64,000 bases of DNA from Seriola aureovittata (taxonomy: Eukaryota; Chordata; Actinopteri; Carangiformes; Carangidae). The notes under the pieces were generated by a model. That model was not told where the DNA came from and made no database searches. It worked only from the letters and a program-made list of their open reading frames with translations. Below are positions 35,601-47,806 of this stretch, piece by piece (the first letter of the stretch is position 1; each line of letters begins with the position of its first letter). Both the position numbers and the translations under genes were made by a program. The stretch spans positions 23,705,001 to 23,769,000 of the forward strand of contig NC_079382.1 in assembly GCF_021018895.1 (NCBI RefSeq), given 5' to 3'.

Positions 35601-35681
35601 GGGTTTGGTTTGGGGTTTGGTTTGGGGGTGGAGTCTTTGATGTTGTCACTAGAGTCCTCAGTGTCTCTGTGTTCACTGTAG
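29700..35681 (+). CDS. NLRC3-like protein B (FISNA-NACHT-LRR-B30.2), complete
   Basis: A second NLR-C receptor. Coding exons: 29700-29788, 29882-29995, 30418-30496, 30643-30871, 31049-32858, 32951-33124, 33927-34100, 34217-34369, 34831-34877 and 35095-35681. They total 3,456 bases in one frame, about 1,151 aa. Walker A GVAGIGKT is near residue 270, LRRs at about 774-941 and PRY-SPRY at about 957-1151. There are only three LRR exons: the second is diverged ([14 protein letters not shown]) with a weak TTTAAAG acceptor, and the third lacks 21 bases (7 residues) near its end. The linker and B30.2 exons are repeated immediately downstream by a tandem duplication, so transcripts could end at either copy. 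Confidence 0.83.
31049..32858 (+). CDS. FISNA-NACHT exon of gene B
   Basis: 1,810-base exon with the same motifs as gene A ([38 protein letters not shown]). Near-identity to gene A starts abruptly at the KKFQCVFEG segment, while the first 16 or so residues ([12 protein letters not shown]) and the upstream intron are unrelated. The segment around [18 protein letters not shown] is more diverged. Confidence 0.9.
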
Positions 35682-35853
35682 GAAGGAGAGTCTCCCTGTG
35701 TTGGGAAACAGTCACACTGCTGACTGGAGCAGCCTTGTCTCATTTTGATCACATGTATATTCTTCTAATTTGCAAAAGGCTGTCAGAGGAAATGTCACCT
35801 GTGTAACATTTTATTTTAATTAAGATAATGAGGAAATGTATTTTTTTATTTTT
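34577..35853 (+). repeat. Tandem duplication, unit 1 (linker and B30.2 exons of gene B)
   Basis: A 1,277-bp unit immediately repeated at 35854-37130. The lines compared by eye, and the encoded peptides on both strands, show no differences. A few bases of shared TGTG at the junctions could reflect microhomology. Confidence 0.9.
35095..35681 (+). CDS. B30.2 (PRY-SPRY) terminal exon of gene B, copy 1
   Basis: Follows CTCTCCATCAG and encodes [35 protein letters not shown] and PLYPGF, ending about 20 residues later than the gene A product. Twelve serines are encoded by TCC/TCT codons at 35445-35480. A short glycine/phenylalanine repeat (GFGLGFGLG) follows PLYPGF. Confidence 0.88.
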
Positions 35854-37130
35854 GTGTAAATATATAGAACATTTTTAATTTCAACAGAGACAGGACTCTT
35901 ATGACACCGTCTTTCCCATCTGAGTGTACGTCGGATGTTTTCTTGACATAAGGACAACCACCTCTTACTTTTTGGCAACAAAATAAACAGAAGAGATTGA
36001 AATAAAATGAGATTTGATGTTTTAGTGTCTTAAAGGTATTATAAGACCCGTATAATTAATCTATAATCAAAGAGAGTATGCTGGTCTGACTGTGTTTCCT
36101 CCTCCAGAGTGGACCATGGTGGACAACAGTGGTTAAAACCTGGCCTGAGGAAGTGTAAGTTGTGGATTCAGTTCGAATCATGACAGGAAAACATCAACCA
36201 GTTAATTTCTGTTGATCTTTACGTCTGGTATTTATTCATTCATATCATACCAAAAACAAATAAAGCTCCAAATTTCATTTTCAATAAACAATATAGCTAA
36301 GTTGTCCATGTAGAACAAGTAAAAAGTAAAAATTATAAACTGCTGCCATTGTGTCTTGTTCTCTCCATCAGATTCCTGTGAACTGGAACTGGACACAAAC
36401 ACAGTGAACAGAAAGCTCAAACTGTCTGACAACAACAGGACAGTGACACTGTTGACAGAGAAAGACCAGCCTTATCCTGATCATCCAGACAGATTTGACC
36501 GCTGCTGGCAGCTGCTGTGTAGAACTGGTCTGACTGGTCGCTGTTACTGGGAGGTCGAGTGGAGAGGAACGGTTGATACGGCAGTGACATACAGAGGAAT
36601 AAGAAGGAGTGGAGAAAGTGCTGCCTGCAGGTTTGGTGGGAATGATCAGTCCTGGAGTCTGAGCTGCTCTGCCAGTGGTTACTCTGTCAGGCACAATAAC
36701 AAGGAAACATCAGTCCATCTCTCCTCCTCTTCCTCCTCCTCTTCCTCCTCCTCCTCCCACAGAGTAGCAGTGTATGTGGACTGTCCTGCTGGCTCTCTGT
36801 CCTTCTACAGAGTCTCCTCTGACTCACTGATCCACCTCCACACCTTCAACACCACCTTCACTGAACCTCTGTATCCTGGGTTTGGTTTGGGGTTTGGTTT
36901 GGGGGTGGAGTCTTTGATGTTGTCACTAGAGTCCTCAGTGTCTCTGTGTTCACTGTAGGAAGGAGAGTCTCCCTGTGTTGGGAAACAGTCACACTGCTGA
37001 CTGGAGCAGCCTTGTCTCATTTTGATCACATGTATATTCTTCTAATTTGCAAAAGGCTGTCAGAGGAAATGTCACCTGTGTAACATTTTATTTTAATTAA
37101 GATAATGAGGAAATGTATTTTTTTATTTTT
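35854..37130 (+). repeat. Tandem duplication, unit 2
   Basis: Second 1,277-bp unit, apparently unchanged. It contains a second linker exon (36108-36154) and a second B30.2 exon (36372-36958). It is either a very recent duplication or an assembly artefact such as an unmerged haplotype. Confidence 0.9.
36372..36958 (+). CDS. Duplicate B30.2 terminal exon of gene B
   Basis: Encodes the same B30.2 sequence as copy 1, with the same splice acceptor and stop. With the duplicate linker exon at 36108-36154 it forms a spare 3' end for gene B. It could be used only if splicing skips copy 1, and would give the same protein. Confidence 0.6.
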
Positions 37131-38096
37131 GTGGTAATTAATGGTTCTAGAAAGTGAAGTCAAATGTCACAGATATCTGTTGTCTGGCTTTCGACACGTG
37201 CATTTCCCGATCCACAATTTCCAGTTGGAAGTAGTATTGCACCGCAATGTTGTTTGTTGACCGCTATAAAACTCAAGTAGAAGAAGAGTATAAGAAGAAG
37301 ACACAAAGAAAATAGAGAAAGAAGAATAATATAATAAATGTTGGTTATGCTTGATCTCCTCGAACAACCTCTCTTCAAAACAAGAATCCATTTTGTTATC
37401 TGTACCACGTGCACTCGGCGGTTTTGCTATGTGTACAGTCCCTGTGGGTCTGGGTATCATCAGGTAATCTGTAATTCATTTTTAATTTGAAAATGAAAAA
37501 AAAAAGTAAATCTATTTGTTTTATAACCATAATCGAAAAACCATAATAACCAATATCAAAAAACCACTAACCCTAACCAATGAAAATGGTCCATTTTTGG
37601 CAATTCCTTTCATCATTATTTTGTTTGAAACCAAAAACCAAATTCATTTGGATTTATTTGATTTTTAATTCTAAAACAAAAACAAAATCACATGGTCTAT
37701 TTCTTTTTTGTTTCCAAACAAAAAGCGAGAAAATCTCACTCAAAAACAGTCCAATTTTGTTTTTTGCAAATTAATTTTTTCATTTCTTATTTGGCTGAGA
37801 CAGTAGAAGATGAGACAGAGAGGAAAAGGAAGTGAGGTGTCAAAAATAAAAAGTCAAAACAAAAGCCAAGAGGACATAAAAGTGTTACATTAAGCAAGCA
37901 CGGGATCTACACCAGGGTAATGGTTGAAAATAGGTAGATGAATAAATGAATGAATAATTAGTATATAACTCACTTCAATCTCATTAAATCTATGATTATT
38001 TCGCATTTTATTCTACGTGTTTACGATCTCACACTGCTTTCAGATCAGTTAAACGCCCATTGACGTCAACATGATGAAAGCTGTTGGCTACGTTAC
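37131..38096. other. Intergenic sequence between convergent genes B and C
   Basis: AT-rich with CAAAA/GTTTT-rich stretches at 37480-37780. No coding sequence was recognised. Confidence 0.3.
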
Positions 38097-38398
38097 CTTG
38101 GTGAAATAATCTGGAAGAAGCTGATGAGTGAAGGAGAAATTAAACTACAGCTTCAACCAGGAAACCGACCAGAGACAGAACAAACATGTAACTGACAGCA
38201 GGAGGTTTTCAAAGGTCTGTTGATCCACAGTCTCAGCTCTTCATCTTCAACTGAAGATTTCTTCAGGGAAACCTGATCACAGAGCAGCTCTGACCTTTGG
38301 AAAGAACTGAAGTCAATCATTAACAGACAGTAAGAGCCCTTATCTGATGGATCATGAAGCTCTGGTGATACAGTTTTATCTTCAGTGAATTTTATTTT
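38097..38398 (-). promoter_or_regulatory. Orphan, inverted copy of the type-2 NLR upstream block
   Basis: On the minus strand it matches the upstream/5' exon blocks of genes A and B, including CCAAAGGTCAGAGCTGCTC and a CAAG|GTAACG donor at 38097. A TGACGTCA site lies just beyond at 38061-38068. No NLR coding exon follows on this strand; instead it points into the 3' end of gene B. Confidence 0.45.
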
Positions 38399-38579
38399 CC
38401 AACAAATGAAAATAGTTGTTGGTTGTTCTGTTGTACCTCTGTGATGTGAAGTGAAACACTGGACGAATGAATTGTCCTCTCGGTCTTCATTTTATTAAAC
38501 ATTATTATTACGTTACATCTGTGTCTGTGTTCTCATTCACACTTATGTTTGTGTAGAGTGTGGTTGTGTATATTGTATA

Positions 38580-39240
38580 TGAATACAGTTTTGTTGTCAG
38601 TGTACATGGCGACAGTGTGGTTGTGTACAGTCTGCAAGACCAAGGAGATGCTCATGGGTCAGGTGTGCACCTGGACAGTAAACTGGACTCATCCCTGAAC
38701 ACAGATGCCATCTACCTGAAGGGGCGGAGCCGGCTCTTTTTCCTCAGGAGGCTCAGGTCCTTTGACGTCTGCAGTGAAATGCTGCATATTTTATCAGTCA
38801 GTGGTGGACAGTGTAACTCTTTAATGCTGCGGTCTGCTGGGGCGGCAGCATGTCAGACATGAACACAAGGAGACTGGACAAGCTGGTCCAAAAGGCTGCG
38901 CCTGTGCGGCAGGAGTCTGGACTCACTCAGGACTGTTGTGGAGAGATGTATGCGATGTAAGATGGAGGCCATCTTGGACAATTCCAACATCCTCTCCACA
39001 ACATTCTGGCAGGACAGAGAAGCAGCTACAGCTGCAGCAAACATCTCATCTCATTGCAGAACAGAGAGGTTCAGGAGATCCTTTGTTCCCACTGCCATCA
39101 GGCTGTACAACACCTCAGCCAGAGGAAGTGAACTAATCTAATTAGTATTGTTTATTTATTATCAAGTTTTTGTAATTATTATAAACAATGAGGTAATGGA
39201 CACATGAATCTCTCCTAGGGGATTATCTATCTATCTATTG
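38580..39240 (+). mobile_element. 3' end of an L2/CR1-type LINE
   Basis: Broken plus-strand frames give reverse-transcriptase C-terminal motifs of Jockey-superfamily fish LINEs: HLDSKLDSSLNTDAIY, SRLFFLRRLRSFDVC, WGGS, FRRSFVPTAIRLYN. The element ends in an ATCT repeat tail (39222-39239), typical of L2-like elements. The exact clade is inferred. Confidence 0.65.
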
Positions 39241-39800
39241 TGTGAATGGGGGGTGGGGTGGGGTGGGGTGGGGATACATAATGTGGTGAGTGTTCGTTCA
39301 GAGGAAATCTTTAAAGTTCACCATTGTAAAACCCCAAGTCAAGATGAGGGAAGCATCCAGGACTGGTTCAGGACTAGCATCAGCATCTGCTTGAGGTGGT
39401 ACACACGGCAGAGCTGACAACCAAAGTAAACTCCTGGGGAAAGCGGAGTGGATGGTGAGAGGTTGTCAGACAGTCAAAGCCAGGTGAGCAGGAAAGAGTG
39501 TCTCTGGGATTACACCAGTTGTGAGACAGACTCCTCCTCTTGGCTCGCTCTGACACCTGGAGGCTCTTAGTCAGTCAGGATGTTGCAGATGTGCATATCA
39601 CACAGTTATTCCCCAAAAACATTAAAAGCTACAAGATGCTGCTCGATGAAAACTTTATTAAAGTGAGTATAAAATTCATCACAGTGTGTACACAAGTTCA
39701 ACACAGAAATAATTTTTACTTCCTCTAAGACATGAAACCTCGTCCACCACCAACATTTAAACCACAGGACTGAAGCTGCTGTCACTTCCAGACTCTCCCT
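39240..39800. other. Gene C 3' flank
   Basis: Holds a GGGGT-rich tract at 39246-39272 and a minus-strand AATAAA at 39654-39659, about 150 bases after the gene C stop and so a likely poly(A) signal. Nothing else was recognised. Confidence 0.4.
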
Positions 39801-39807
39801 CCTTCAC

Positions 39808-40373
39808 TCAACACAGAGACACCGAGGAACGAGATACGAAGAACACAAACCCAAAACCAGGATACAGAGGTTCAGTGAAGGTGGTGTTGAAGGTGTGGAG
39901 GTGGATCAGTGAGTCAGAGACTCTGTAGAAGGACAGAGAGCCAGCAGGACAGTCCACATACACTGCTACTCTGTCAGAGGAGGAGGAGGAGGAGGAGGAG
40001 GAAGAGGAGGAGGAGGAGGAGGAGGAGGAGATGGATGTTTTCCTCTTATTGTGCCAGACAGAGTAACCACCATCATCAGAGCAGATCAGACTCCAGGACT
40101 GATCATTTCCTCCAAACCAACAGTCCTCACTGTTTCCGTTTCTTCTGATTCCTCTGTAACTCACTGATATATGAACCCCTCCTCTCCACTCGACCTCCCA
40201 GTAACAGCGACCAGTCAGACCAGTTCTACACAGCAGCTGAGGCCAAAGGTCAAATCTGTCTGGATGATCAGGATATGATTGATACTCTGTCACCCATGTC
40301 ACCTTCCTGTTGTTGTCAGACAGTCTGAGGTTTCTGTTCACTGTGTTTATGTCCAGTTCCAGTTCACAGGAAT
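39808..40373 (-). CDS. B30.2 (PRY-SPRY) terminal exon of gene C
   Basis: Encodes [35 protein letters not shown] and PLYPGF, ending in TGA at 39808. The serine tract is the longest of the three genes, with 18 codons at 39976-40029. The intron just upstream (about 40410-40450) carries a fragment of a dispersed repeat also seen near 57640 and 60180. Confidence 0.9.
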
Positions 40374-43300
40374 CTGATGGAGAGAACAGTATTTGAAGAA
40401 GTTCAGTCAAGGCGTTATTGAGATGTCGTGTCCATGAGAATGGGACAAACAGACGTACGTACAGACGACCTGAAAACAATATGCCTCCAGCTCTCGCAAG
40501 CGCAGAGGAACAAAAACAAAAGCTGCATACTGAATGAAACTCTGGAGCAATTCATCTTCGTACAAATCTAGTGTAACATGTGCAGCTGTGTTCTCATGAA
40601 TCATACTTAAAACACACTCACACTTCCTCACACCAGGTCTCAGTCTCTCCAGTCCACCATGATCCAACCTGGAGGAGGAAACAAAGTCAGAATCAACTTC
40701 ATCACCTTCAGTCATATCCACCATACCAAACCTAAAGCAGAGCTCCTCAGTTAGAGAGGCAGGGAAACAGTGTGAGAGCTGCTTTTGTCTGTCCATCTGT
40801 CCATACCTGAGAGTGTCCAGTTTCCAGTGTGGATCCTCCAGTCCAGCAGACAGCAGCTTCACTCCTGAGTCTCCTGGATGATTGAAGCTCAGGTCCAGCT
40901 CTCTCAGGTGGGAGGGGTTGGAGCTCAGAGCTGAGGCCAGAGAAGAACAGCCTTCCTCTGTGATCAGACATCCTGACAGACTGAACACATTGCACTGCCT
41001 TAAATTCACTTCTTGAGGACCTACTCCAATCCTAAACCATGTTGATTTGTTTTTTGTGTGCAAACAGAGGTTGAGTCGCTAAAGTACGACTCCTATAAAA
41101 GTTATGTCTCAATACCATGAGTAATTCAAGTACATACCCACAAACCCAACCTCACTGTCAGTGTAAACTCTCAATTTAAAACTAGCTAACTTAGGAAAAT
41201 TCCTCAGTACAATGTTAGTACGTCAATTAATACAAGATTATATAAACAAATAAAAAGCCTCTATGTTTAATTCTACTGTTTAAAAACAGCTGTATTCTGA
41301 CCCGAGAGTTTCCACTCTGCATTGTTGTCTCTCCAGTCCAGCAGACAAAAGCTTCACTCCTGGATCCTGCAGGTTGTTGTCACTCAGGTCCAGGTCTCTC
41401 AGAGTAGAGGACTGGGAGCTGAGGACTGAGGACAGAGTTTCACAGCTTCTCTCTGAGAGGTTACAGTCACTCAGTCTGAAGAGGAAATCCAAACAAAAAC
41501 GTTCAAAAACTGAATACTCTAAGTCATTATAGGCTTATGTCTTGCATACAAAAGCTTTAAAAACTAACCTGAGACCTTCCAGTTTACAGTGTGGACTCTC
41601 CAGTCCAGCAGACAGCAGCTTCACTCCTGAATCCTGCAGGTTGTTGTTACTCAGGTCCAGGTGTCTCAGACTAGAGGACAGGGAGCTGAGGACTGAGGAC
41701 AGAGTTTCACAGCTTCTCTCTGAGAGGTTACAGCCACTCAGTCTGAAGAGGAACCAGCAGAACAAAAGAAAACAAGTATAAAAATCATTTTTTTGTCGTG
41801 ACTAAAGAAGAAGATACAGTAAATGTAGATGGATATATGTTCACATACACAGCTTTATTTGAGGCTTTGACCACTGGCAGCAGCTTCAGAAGAGCCTCCT
41901 CTGAAGCAGAGTATTTCTTCAGGTCAAACACGTCCAGATCTTCTTCTGAGGACAGTAAGATGAAGACCAGAGCTGACCATTGAGCAGGAGATAGTTTATC
42001 TGTGGAGAGACGTCCTGATCTCAGGGACTGTTGGATCTGCTCCACTAGAGAACGATCATTCAGTTCATTCAGACAGTGGAACAGGTTGATGCTTTTCTCT
42101 GCAGAGGGAGTCTCTTCAATCTTCTTCTTGATGTACTGGACTGTCTCGTGATTGGTCTCTGAGCCACTTCCTGCCTGTGTCATCAGACCTTGTAGGAGAG
42201 TCTGATTGGTCTGCAGTGAAAGACCCAGGAGGAAGCGGAGGAACAAGTCCAGGTGTCCATTTGGACTCTGTAAGGCCTCGTCCACAGCTATCTGGTAGAA
42301 GAGTGTTGGTTCAGGCTTGTCCCTGATGACTTTAGATAACCAGGAAGTTGATTGTTCTTCTGACATCAGATTGAGTCCAGACTTGATGAAGGTCAGATGG
42401 ACATGAAGAGCAGCCAGAAACTCCTGAACACTCAGATGGACGAAGCAGAACACCTTGTCCTGGTACAGGCCTCTCTCCTCTTTAAAGATCTGTGTGAACA
42501 CTCCTGAGTACACTGAGGCTGCTCTGATATCGATGCCACACTCTGTCAGGTCTGATTCATAGAAGATAAGGTTTCCTTTCTGCAGCTGCTCAAAAGCCAG
42601 TTTCCCCAGAGACTCAATCATCTTCCTGCTCTCTGGACTCCAGTGTGGATCTGTCTCAGATCCTCCATCATACTTGACCTTCTTCAGTTTGGACTGAACC
42701 ACCAGGAAGTGGATGTACATCTCAGTCAGGGTCTTGGGCAGCTCTCCTCCCTCTCTGGTTTTCAACACCTCCTCCAGAACTGTAGCAGTGATCCAGCAGA
42801 AGACTGGGATGTGGCACATGATGTGGAGGCTTCGTGATGTCTTGATGTGGGAGATGATCCTGCTGGCCTGCTCCTCATCTCTGAACCTCTTCCTGAAGTA
42901 CTCCTCCTTCTGTGGGTCAGTGAACCCTCTGACCTCTGTCACCATGTCAACACACTGAGGAGGGATCTGATTGGCTGCTGCAGGTCGTGTGGTTATCCAG
43001 AGGCGAGCAGAGGGAAGCAGTTTCCCCCTGATGAGGTTTGTCAGCAGCACGTCCACTGAGGTGGACTCTGTAACATCAGTCAGGATCTCAGTGTTGTGGA
43101 AGTCCAGAGGAAGTCGACACTCATCCAGACCGTCAAAGATGAACACGACCTGGAACTGATCAAACCTGCAGATTCCTGCTTCTTTGGTTTCAGTAAAGAC
43201 GTGATGAACAAGTTCCACCAAGCTGAACTTTCTCTCTTTCAGCACATTCAGCTCTCTGAAGGTGAATGGAAATGTGAACTGTATGTCCTGGTTGTCTTTG

Positions 43301-46300
43301 TCTTCAGCCCAGTCCAGAGTGAACTTCTGTGTTAAGACTGTTTTCCCAATGCCAGCCACTCCCTTTGTCATCACTCTTCTGATTGGTCCGTCTCTTCCAG
43401 GTGAGGCTTTAAAGATGTCTTCTTGTCTGATGGTTGTTTCTGGTCTGACTGGTTTCCTGGATGCTGTTTCAATCTGTCTGACCTCATGTTGATCATTGAC
43501 CTCTCCAGTCCCTCCCTCTGTGATGTAGAGCTCTGTGTAGATCTGGTTCAGAAGGGTTGAGTTTCCTGCTTTAGCGATCCCCTCAAACACAAACTGGAAC
43601 TTCTTCTTCAGGTTAGATTTGAGTTCACGTCGACAAACTGAAGCAGGACTCTCTGAATGACAAAGAACAAATAAGATCAATGAATAAAAAGTCAACATTT
43701 CATCACTTCTTCCTTCTAAAGAATGAGTATATGAACATGTTTCCCTCCATGTGTTGATGTTAGTAAATGTCTCATTCCTCCATCATGTTGAATCTTTAGA
43801 GAAATCCTCTTACTGCTCTGCAGACAGTCAGCCAGCTCCTCCTGCTTCATTCTCCTCAGGAAGTTCACTGTGATCTTCACAAACGCCTCTCTGCTCCTCC
43901 TCTGCTCTTCATCCTCACCATCCAACACCTCCTCATCCTCCCTCTGACTCCCTGAGGATTCTGGGTAATCTGGTCTCAGGACCTTCTGGACTCTCTTCAG
44001 CTCCTTCTTCACAAAACTGATGATGTTCTCCTCCAGCAGCTGGAACAGACGATGAAGTGAACATTTGATTGAAAGTGGTAGAAAACAACATGTGACTCAT
44101 GCGTCAGTCTGAAGGCCTGCTGGTCTAAACACAGCAACATGGACACTGTTAGGACCTGGATGGAAATTCAGCATTTAATCTGTGGTTGATGGAGTTAAAC
44201 AGTAACAGTGTGATTGTACATGTACAGACCATAAAGATGGAGTCCAGGTCTGGTTGATGCTGCTGGGCAGACGGATCACTGTGGACCTCTGAGCTCTGCT
44301 GCTCAACTCTGTGGAGAAAACACCAACTTTATCCCTTGTGCGTGCTTCTAAAAAATGTACACAGGTCCTTCAAAGACAAAACTGTCAGCATAAAAAAAGA
44401 AAAAAAAGATTTTATATATTATGTTATGTATTTATAATTTCCCACTGTCAGTTAATTCATTCTTAAAATACCAAATATGCAGTCAGTTTTTGGATATTAA
44501 CCCTTTAAATGCCAGTTTGTTTACATAAAACTACTGATGTTTTTCATGAAAAAACAAACATGAATTATTTTCTTAGATTTTCAATGATTATTAACAACAT
44601 TAATTGAGATTTTAACCAACATCATTCCTGATCATAATTATTAAATATTCAATCATTTTCAGGATTGTAGCCCTTTAAATCAGTTTGTTTACATAATACT
44701 ACCGTTGTTTTTTATTAATAATTTTCCATACACTAAATGCTAATGGGAGATTATTTGTTTGGATTATCATGAAAAACGATGGCATGAAAACCATTTGATC
44801 TTGGTTTATATGGACATGTAATCACATACACTTACATGTAGACATAATATTACATCCTGTAAAGCCCCACCACACGCAAACCTTCAAAACTCAATAGCCT
44901 ACTGTAACTCATATACAGACATTTTCTTCACTTCTAAGTCTTAATATTACATAAACTATTGAGTTTCAAGGCCTTCAAGAAAGAGAGAGGGAGGGACACA
45001 AGAGGTTTTAAAATCCAGTTCAGTTTTAAATTGCCACCTTCCATCAGCAGAATGTCCAACTTTAAAGGTTAAAAATCGCTGTATGCTCTTCATGGACACG
45101 CAGCTGGGTTCAGGAGAGTCTGGTCTCTGCTTCTGCATCCTGATACAAACATACAAGTGATGAATGAAAAGAAGTTTTAACCTGAAAACATGAATTTTAA
45201 TGAATTTTAAGAAAATTTGAGGGTCTGATAGAAAATCAGTTAAGACAGAGGATGAGTTTGGGACATGGAAAATGCCTCATTAAAAACAAATTAAAGTAAA
45301 AACCTATTGTACACATTGTTGTATTTCTTTCCCTTACACTATGCTTCTTATGTTTCATAATTCAATTTTAAACAATTATTTGGCTTTTAACTGAATATGT
45401 GAATGTCTTGTTTTCTCTGCGCTATTAGAAATAAATCAGAGATCAGAAGACAAAGAGAGGAGGTGTGTTACATCTCAGTGTTGTCCAGCTGAGGGTTGTA
45501 TGGATCTGACATGAAAATGTAGTATATCATACCCCTAAACTACTCGTCCTGCTCTCTGCTGAACTGTTAATGTTGGAGCTAATGCTGTGCATCTTTGACA
45601 CTTTAACTCCTCATCATTCATGCAGCCTGATGAAGACAGATAGAAAAGTAGAGAGCAGAGGAAGAACGACAGATGGTTATTCTATGTGGACATGACCGAT
45701 CAAACCTTTCAACCACAGATGGTCTTCAGGTAAAAGCGAAGAAGTGAACACACCTGTATTTAATAGACGATTCGTGATGAGATGTCACCACATTATTTCA
45801 TTATGAGCCGACATATGAGTCATCTGATATGACATTTTCTTCAATAGTGTGGGACTTTAGGCCTCATCTTCTTCTTTGGTTACAGATATTTTGCCAAACA
45901 TACTCCCTGTAATATGTTAGAATGACACCAGTTATAAATGTGTATCATCCTGTTGACTGTTACACTGTTGTATGATTTGCTTTCTTCAGGTGAATGATGC
46001 GGATCTCAATAGTCTCCCTTCATGTGGAGGGAGAAGGACTCTGTAACATCTAGACACTAATTTCTTTGTTTCCACATCAGCTGTTGGCTCTTTGTTCACT
46101 GAGACAGTTAGTAGTTGGTTATTAGTTCTTTGAGCTGTTATTGAGTAGTTGATGGCAGATGTGACAGAGAGTGTGAATAATGATGGAGCAGTGATGTGAG
46201 TCATGGACAGTTAGAGATCCTCATCTCACCTCTGAGCTCTGGTCTTTCTCTCATGTTCCCCACACAGAGAGGTTTTAGAGGGAGGGGCTCCCTCCTCTCT

Positions 46301-46318
46301 GTCCTCACACTGATCCAT
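39808..46318 (-). CDS. NLRC3-like protein C (FISNA-NACHT-LRR-B30.2), complete
   Basis: Third complete NLR-C gene, convergent with gene B. Exons in transcript order: 46230-46318, 45038-45139, 44230-44308, 43814-44039, 41849-43652, 41569-41742, 41302-41475, 40807-40980, 40622-40668 and 39808-40373. They total 3,435 bases in one frame, about 1,144 aa. The N-terminal peptide exon reads [14 protein letters not shown], like gene A but four residues shorter. Walker A GVAGIGKT is near residue 263. There are three LRR exons, then the linker and PRY-SPRY (about 957-1144). The product is a predicted cytosolic ATP-binding immune sensor; the ligand is unknown. Confidence 0.85.
41849..43652 (-). CDS. FISNA-NACHT exon of gene C
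   Basis: 1,804-base exon with the same length and phase as gene A. Motifs: [37 protein letters not shown] and [13 protein letters not shown]. It differs from gene A at scattered residues only; the donor codon encodes Val instead of Leu. Confidence 0.9.
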
Positions 46319-46727
46319 GGCAGAGCCCCCACCTTCACACCAACACAACAACATGCTTCATTACGACAGGGTTTACTTCACAGGACTCATTAGTTCTCAT
46401 TATGTCACTAACATGAAACAAACTCTGGACTAATACCTGGAATATCAACAGTCAGTTGATCCAAGCTGTCCGACCAGTTCTGACTCTCTCTACATATTTC
46501 ACTAATGATCTGAACTCAATCAAACTGCTGTTGATTCTTCCTGTGAGCACCAACAATAATACATACAAGTCATTGTCCTTTAACTCAGATAGAAATTACT
46601 GACAATATTTACACCTGAAGCATCAAATATTTGAACCAGCCAATCAGCTTCCAGAAACAAGAAAAACAAGGTGAGCACAGTGATCCTGTTCATCAGACAT
46701 TTACAGATTTCTCTGGAGGATTCTCAC

Positions 46728-46915
46728 CTGCTGAACTCACTTCAGGTCGACTTACAGACACTTTCCACCTTCATGTGTCGAGGAAACATCTGGAGAGAAG
46801 CAGCTGCTCATTCTCCCTCGTCAGTCCTGGTGTCTGTGAGCATTTGATCTGAGGACGAGTCACTTCCTCATAACTTCAGAGTCCAAGTCTGAAAAACATC
46901 AGAGTGACGTCAGAA
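46728..46915 (-). promoter_or_regulatory. Type-1 NLR promoter and 5' untranslated exon of gene C
   Basis: Closely matches 1743-1930 upstream of gene D. The exon ends at 46728 before a GTGAGA donor, and the palindromic CRE/ATF site TGACGTCA lies at 46905-46912. It lies about 400 bases upstream of the ATG exon. Confidence 0.5.
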
Positions 46916-47483
46916 CCAGTCTGACCTGTGACAGAAACCCAGTCAGTGTCAGAGACGTCACACATCACATGGTGTAGTTCTACTATCTGTCCACTAGGTG
47001 GAGCTAACGGACCATCTAATGAGCTAAACATTAGCTCAGCACAGAAAGATGTGATGGAGGAGCAGCAGTTTAGATCTCAGACATACAGAACTATATTGTG
47101 AACATGTTGGTTTGTTATGAGGCAGAGTGCAACCTCAGTCCTGGTTCCTAACAAAGGGGGACCAGAACCTCCAGAACCTACAGAACCTCAGGATGACGTC
47201 TGATTTTAAATCTTTTCTTCAAAGATTTTAGATTGAATTTGTTTTAAATATGTTAAACAGTTAAAGATCTTATTTCTTTCAATAGTGCTTCTAAAAAAAT
47301 GTTTCTAGTATAAAAAACAACAAAACAAACTACTAGGACCGGTAACTTTCTAAAGGCCAAAGTGTGGAGAAAGGTTGGTGATGTCAATGATGGCAGACTT
47401 GATGCAGTTATCTCAAGCAACGGTTATACAGCCAAATATTAAATGTTATTTTCTTTTCACACCAGAAATGAGGCAGTCTGATG

Positions 47484-47568
47484 GGTCGTATTCGAGCCCC
47501 GGATGCTGTGGTTAGGACTAAAAGCCTTAACATTATGTGCTGTACCAGGTGAGCCACCGTGGCGCCCA
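47484..47568 (-). mobile_element. tRNA-like SINE head, degenerate
   Basis: The minus strand starts GGGCGCCACGGTGGCTCACC and continues to a box B-like GGCTCGAATAC at about 47490-47500. It matches the tRNA-like head of the SINE at 10455; no body is recognisable. Confidence 0.45.
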
Positions 47569-47685
47569 CAGAAAGGGCAGATCTACCGGCGCTGCACTAG
47601 AAAAGACCCTCTCACGTGGGACAGACACAGCCAGGTGGGCTCACTCTGCCTGTATGACTTCATTTGCTAACGTGTCTGTGGGCCG

Positions 47686-47804
47686 ATCATCAGAACACAC
47701 AACGTTAATGATTAAAGATAGATTCATTAATTTGGATCACAACACGAACCGAACCGGACACCCTGTACCGAAAACACAGATACGTGTACCATTACATCCC
47801 TACA
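47686..47804. mobile_element. Terminal fragment of a hAT-like DNA transposon
   Basis: Contains the CGAACCGAACCGGACACC ... GTACCATTACATCCCTA pattern that resembles an end of common fish hAT-type non-autonomous elements. Recognised from memory of the pattern; no second end was seen. Confidence 0.35.
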
Positions 47805-47806
47805 AG

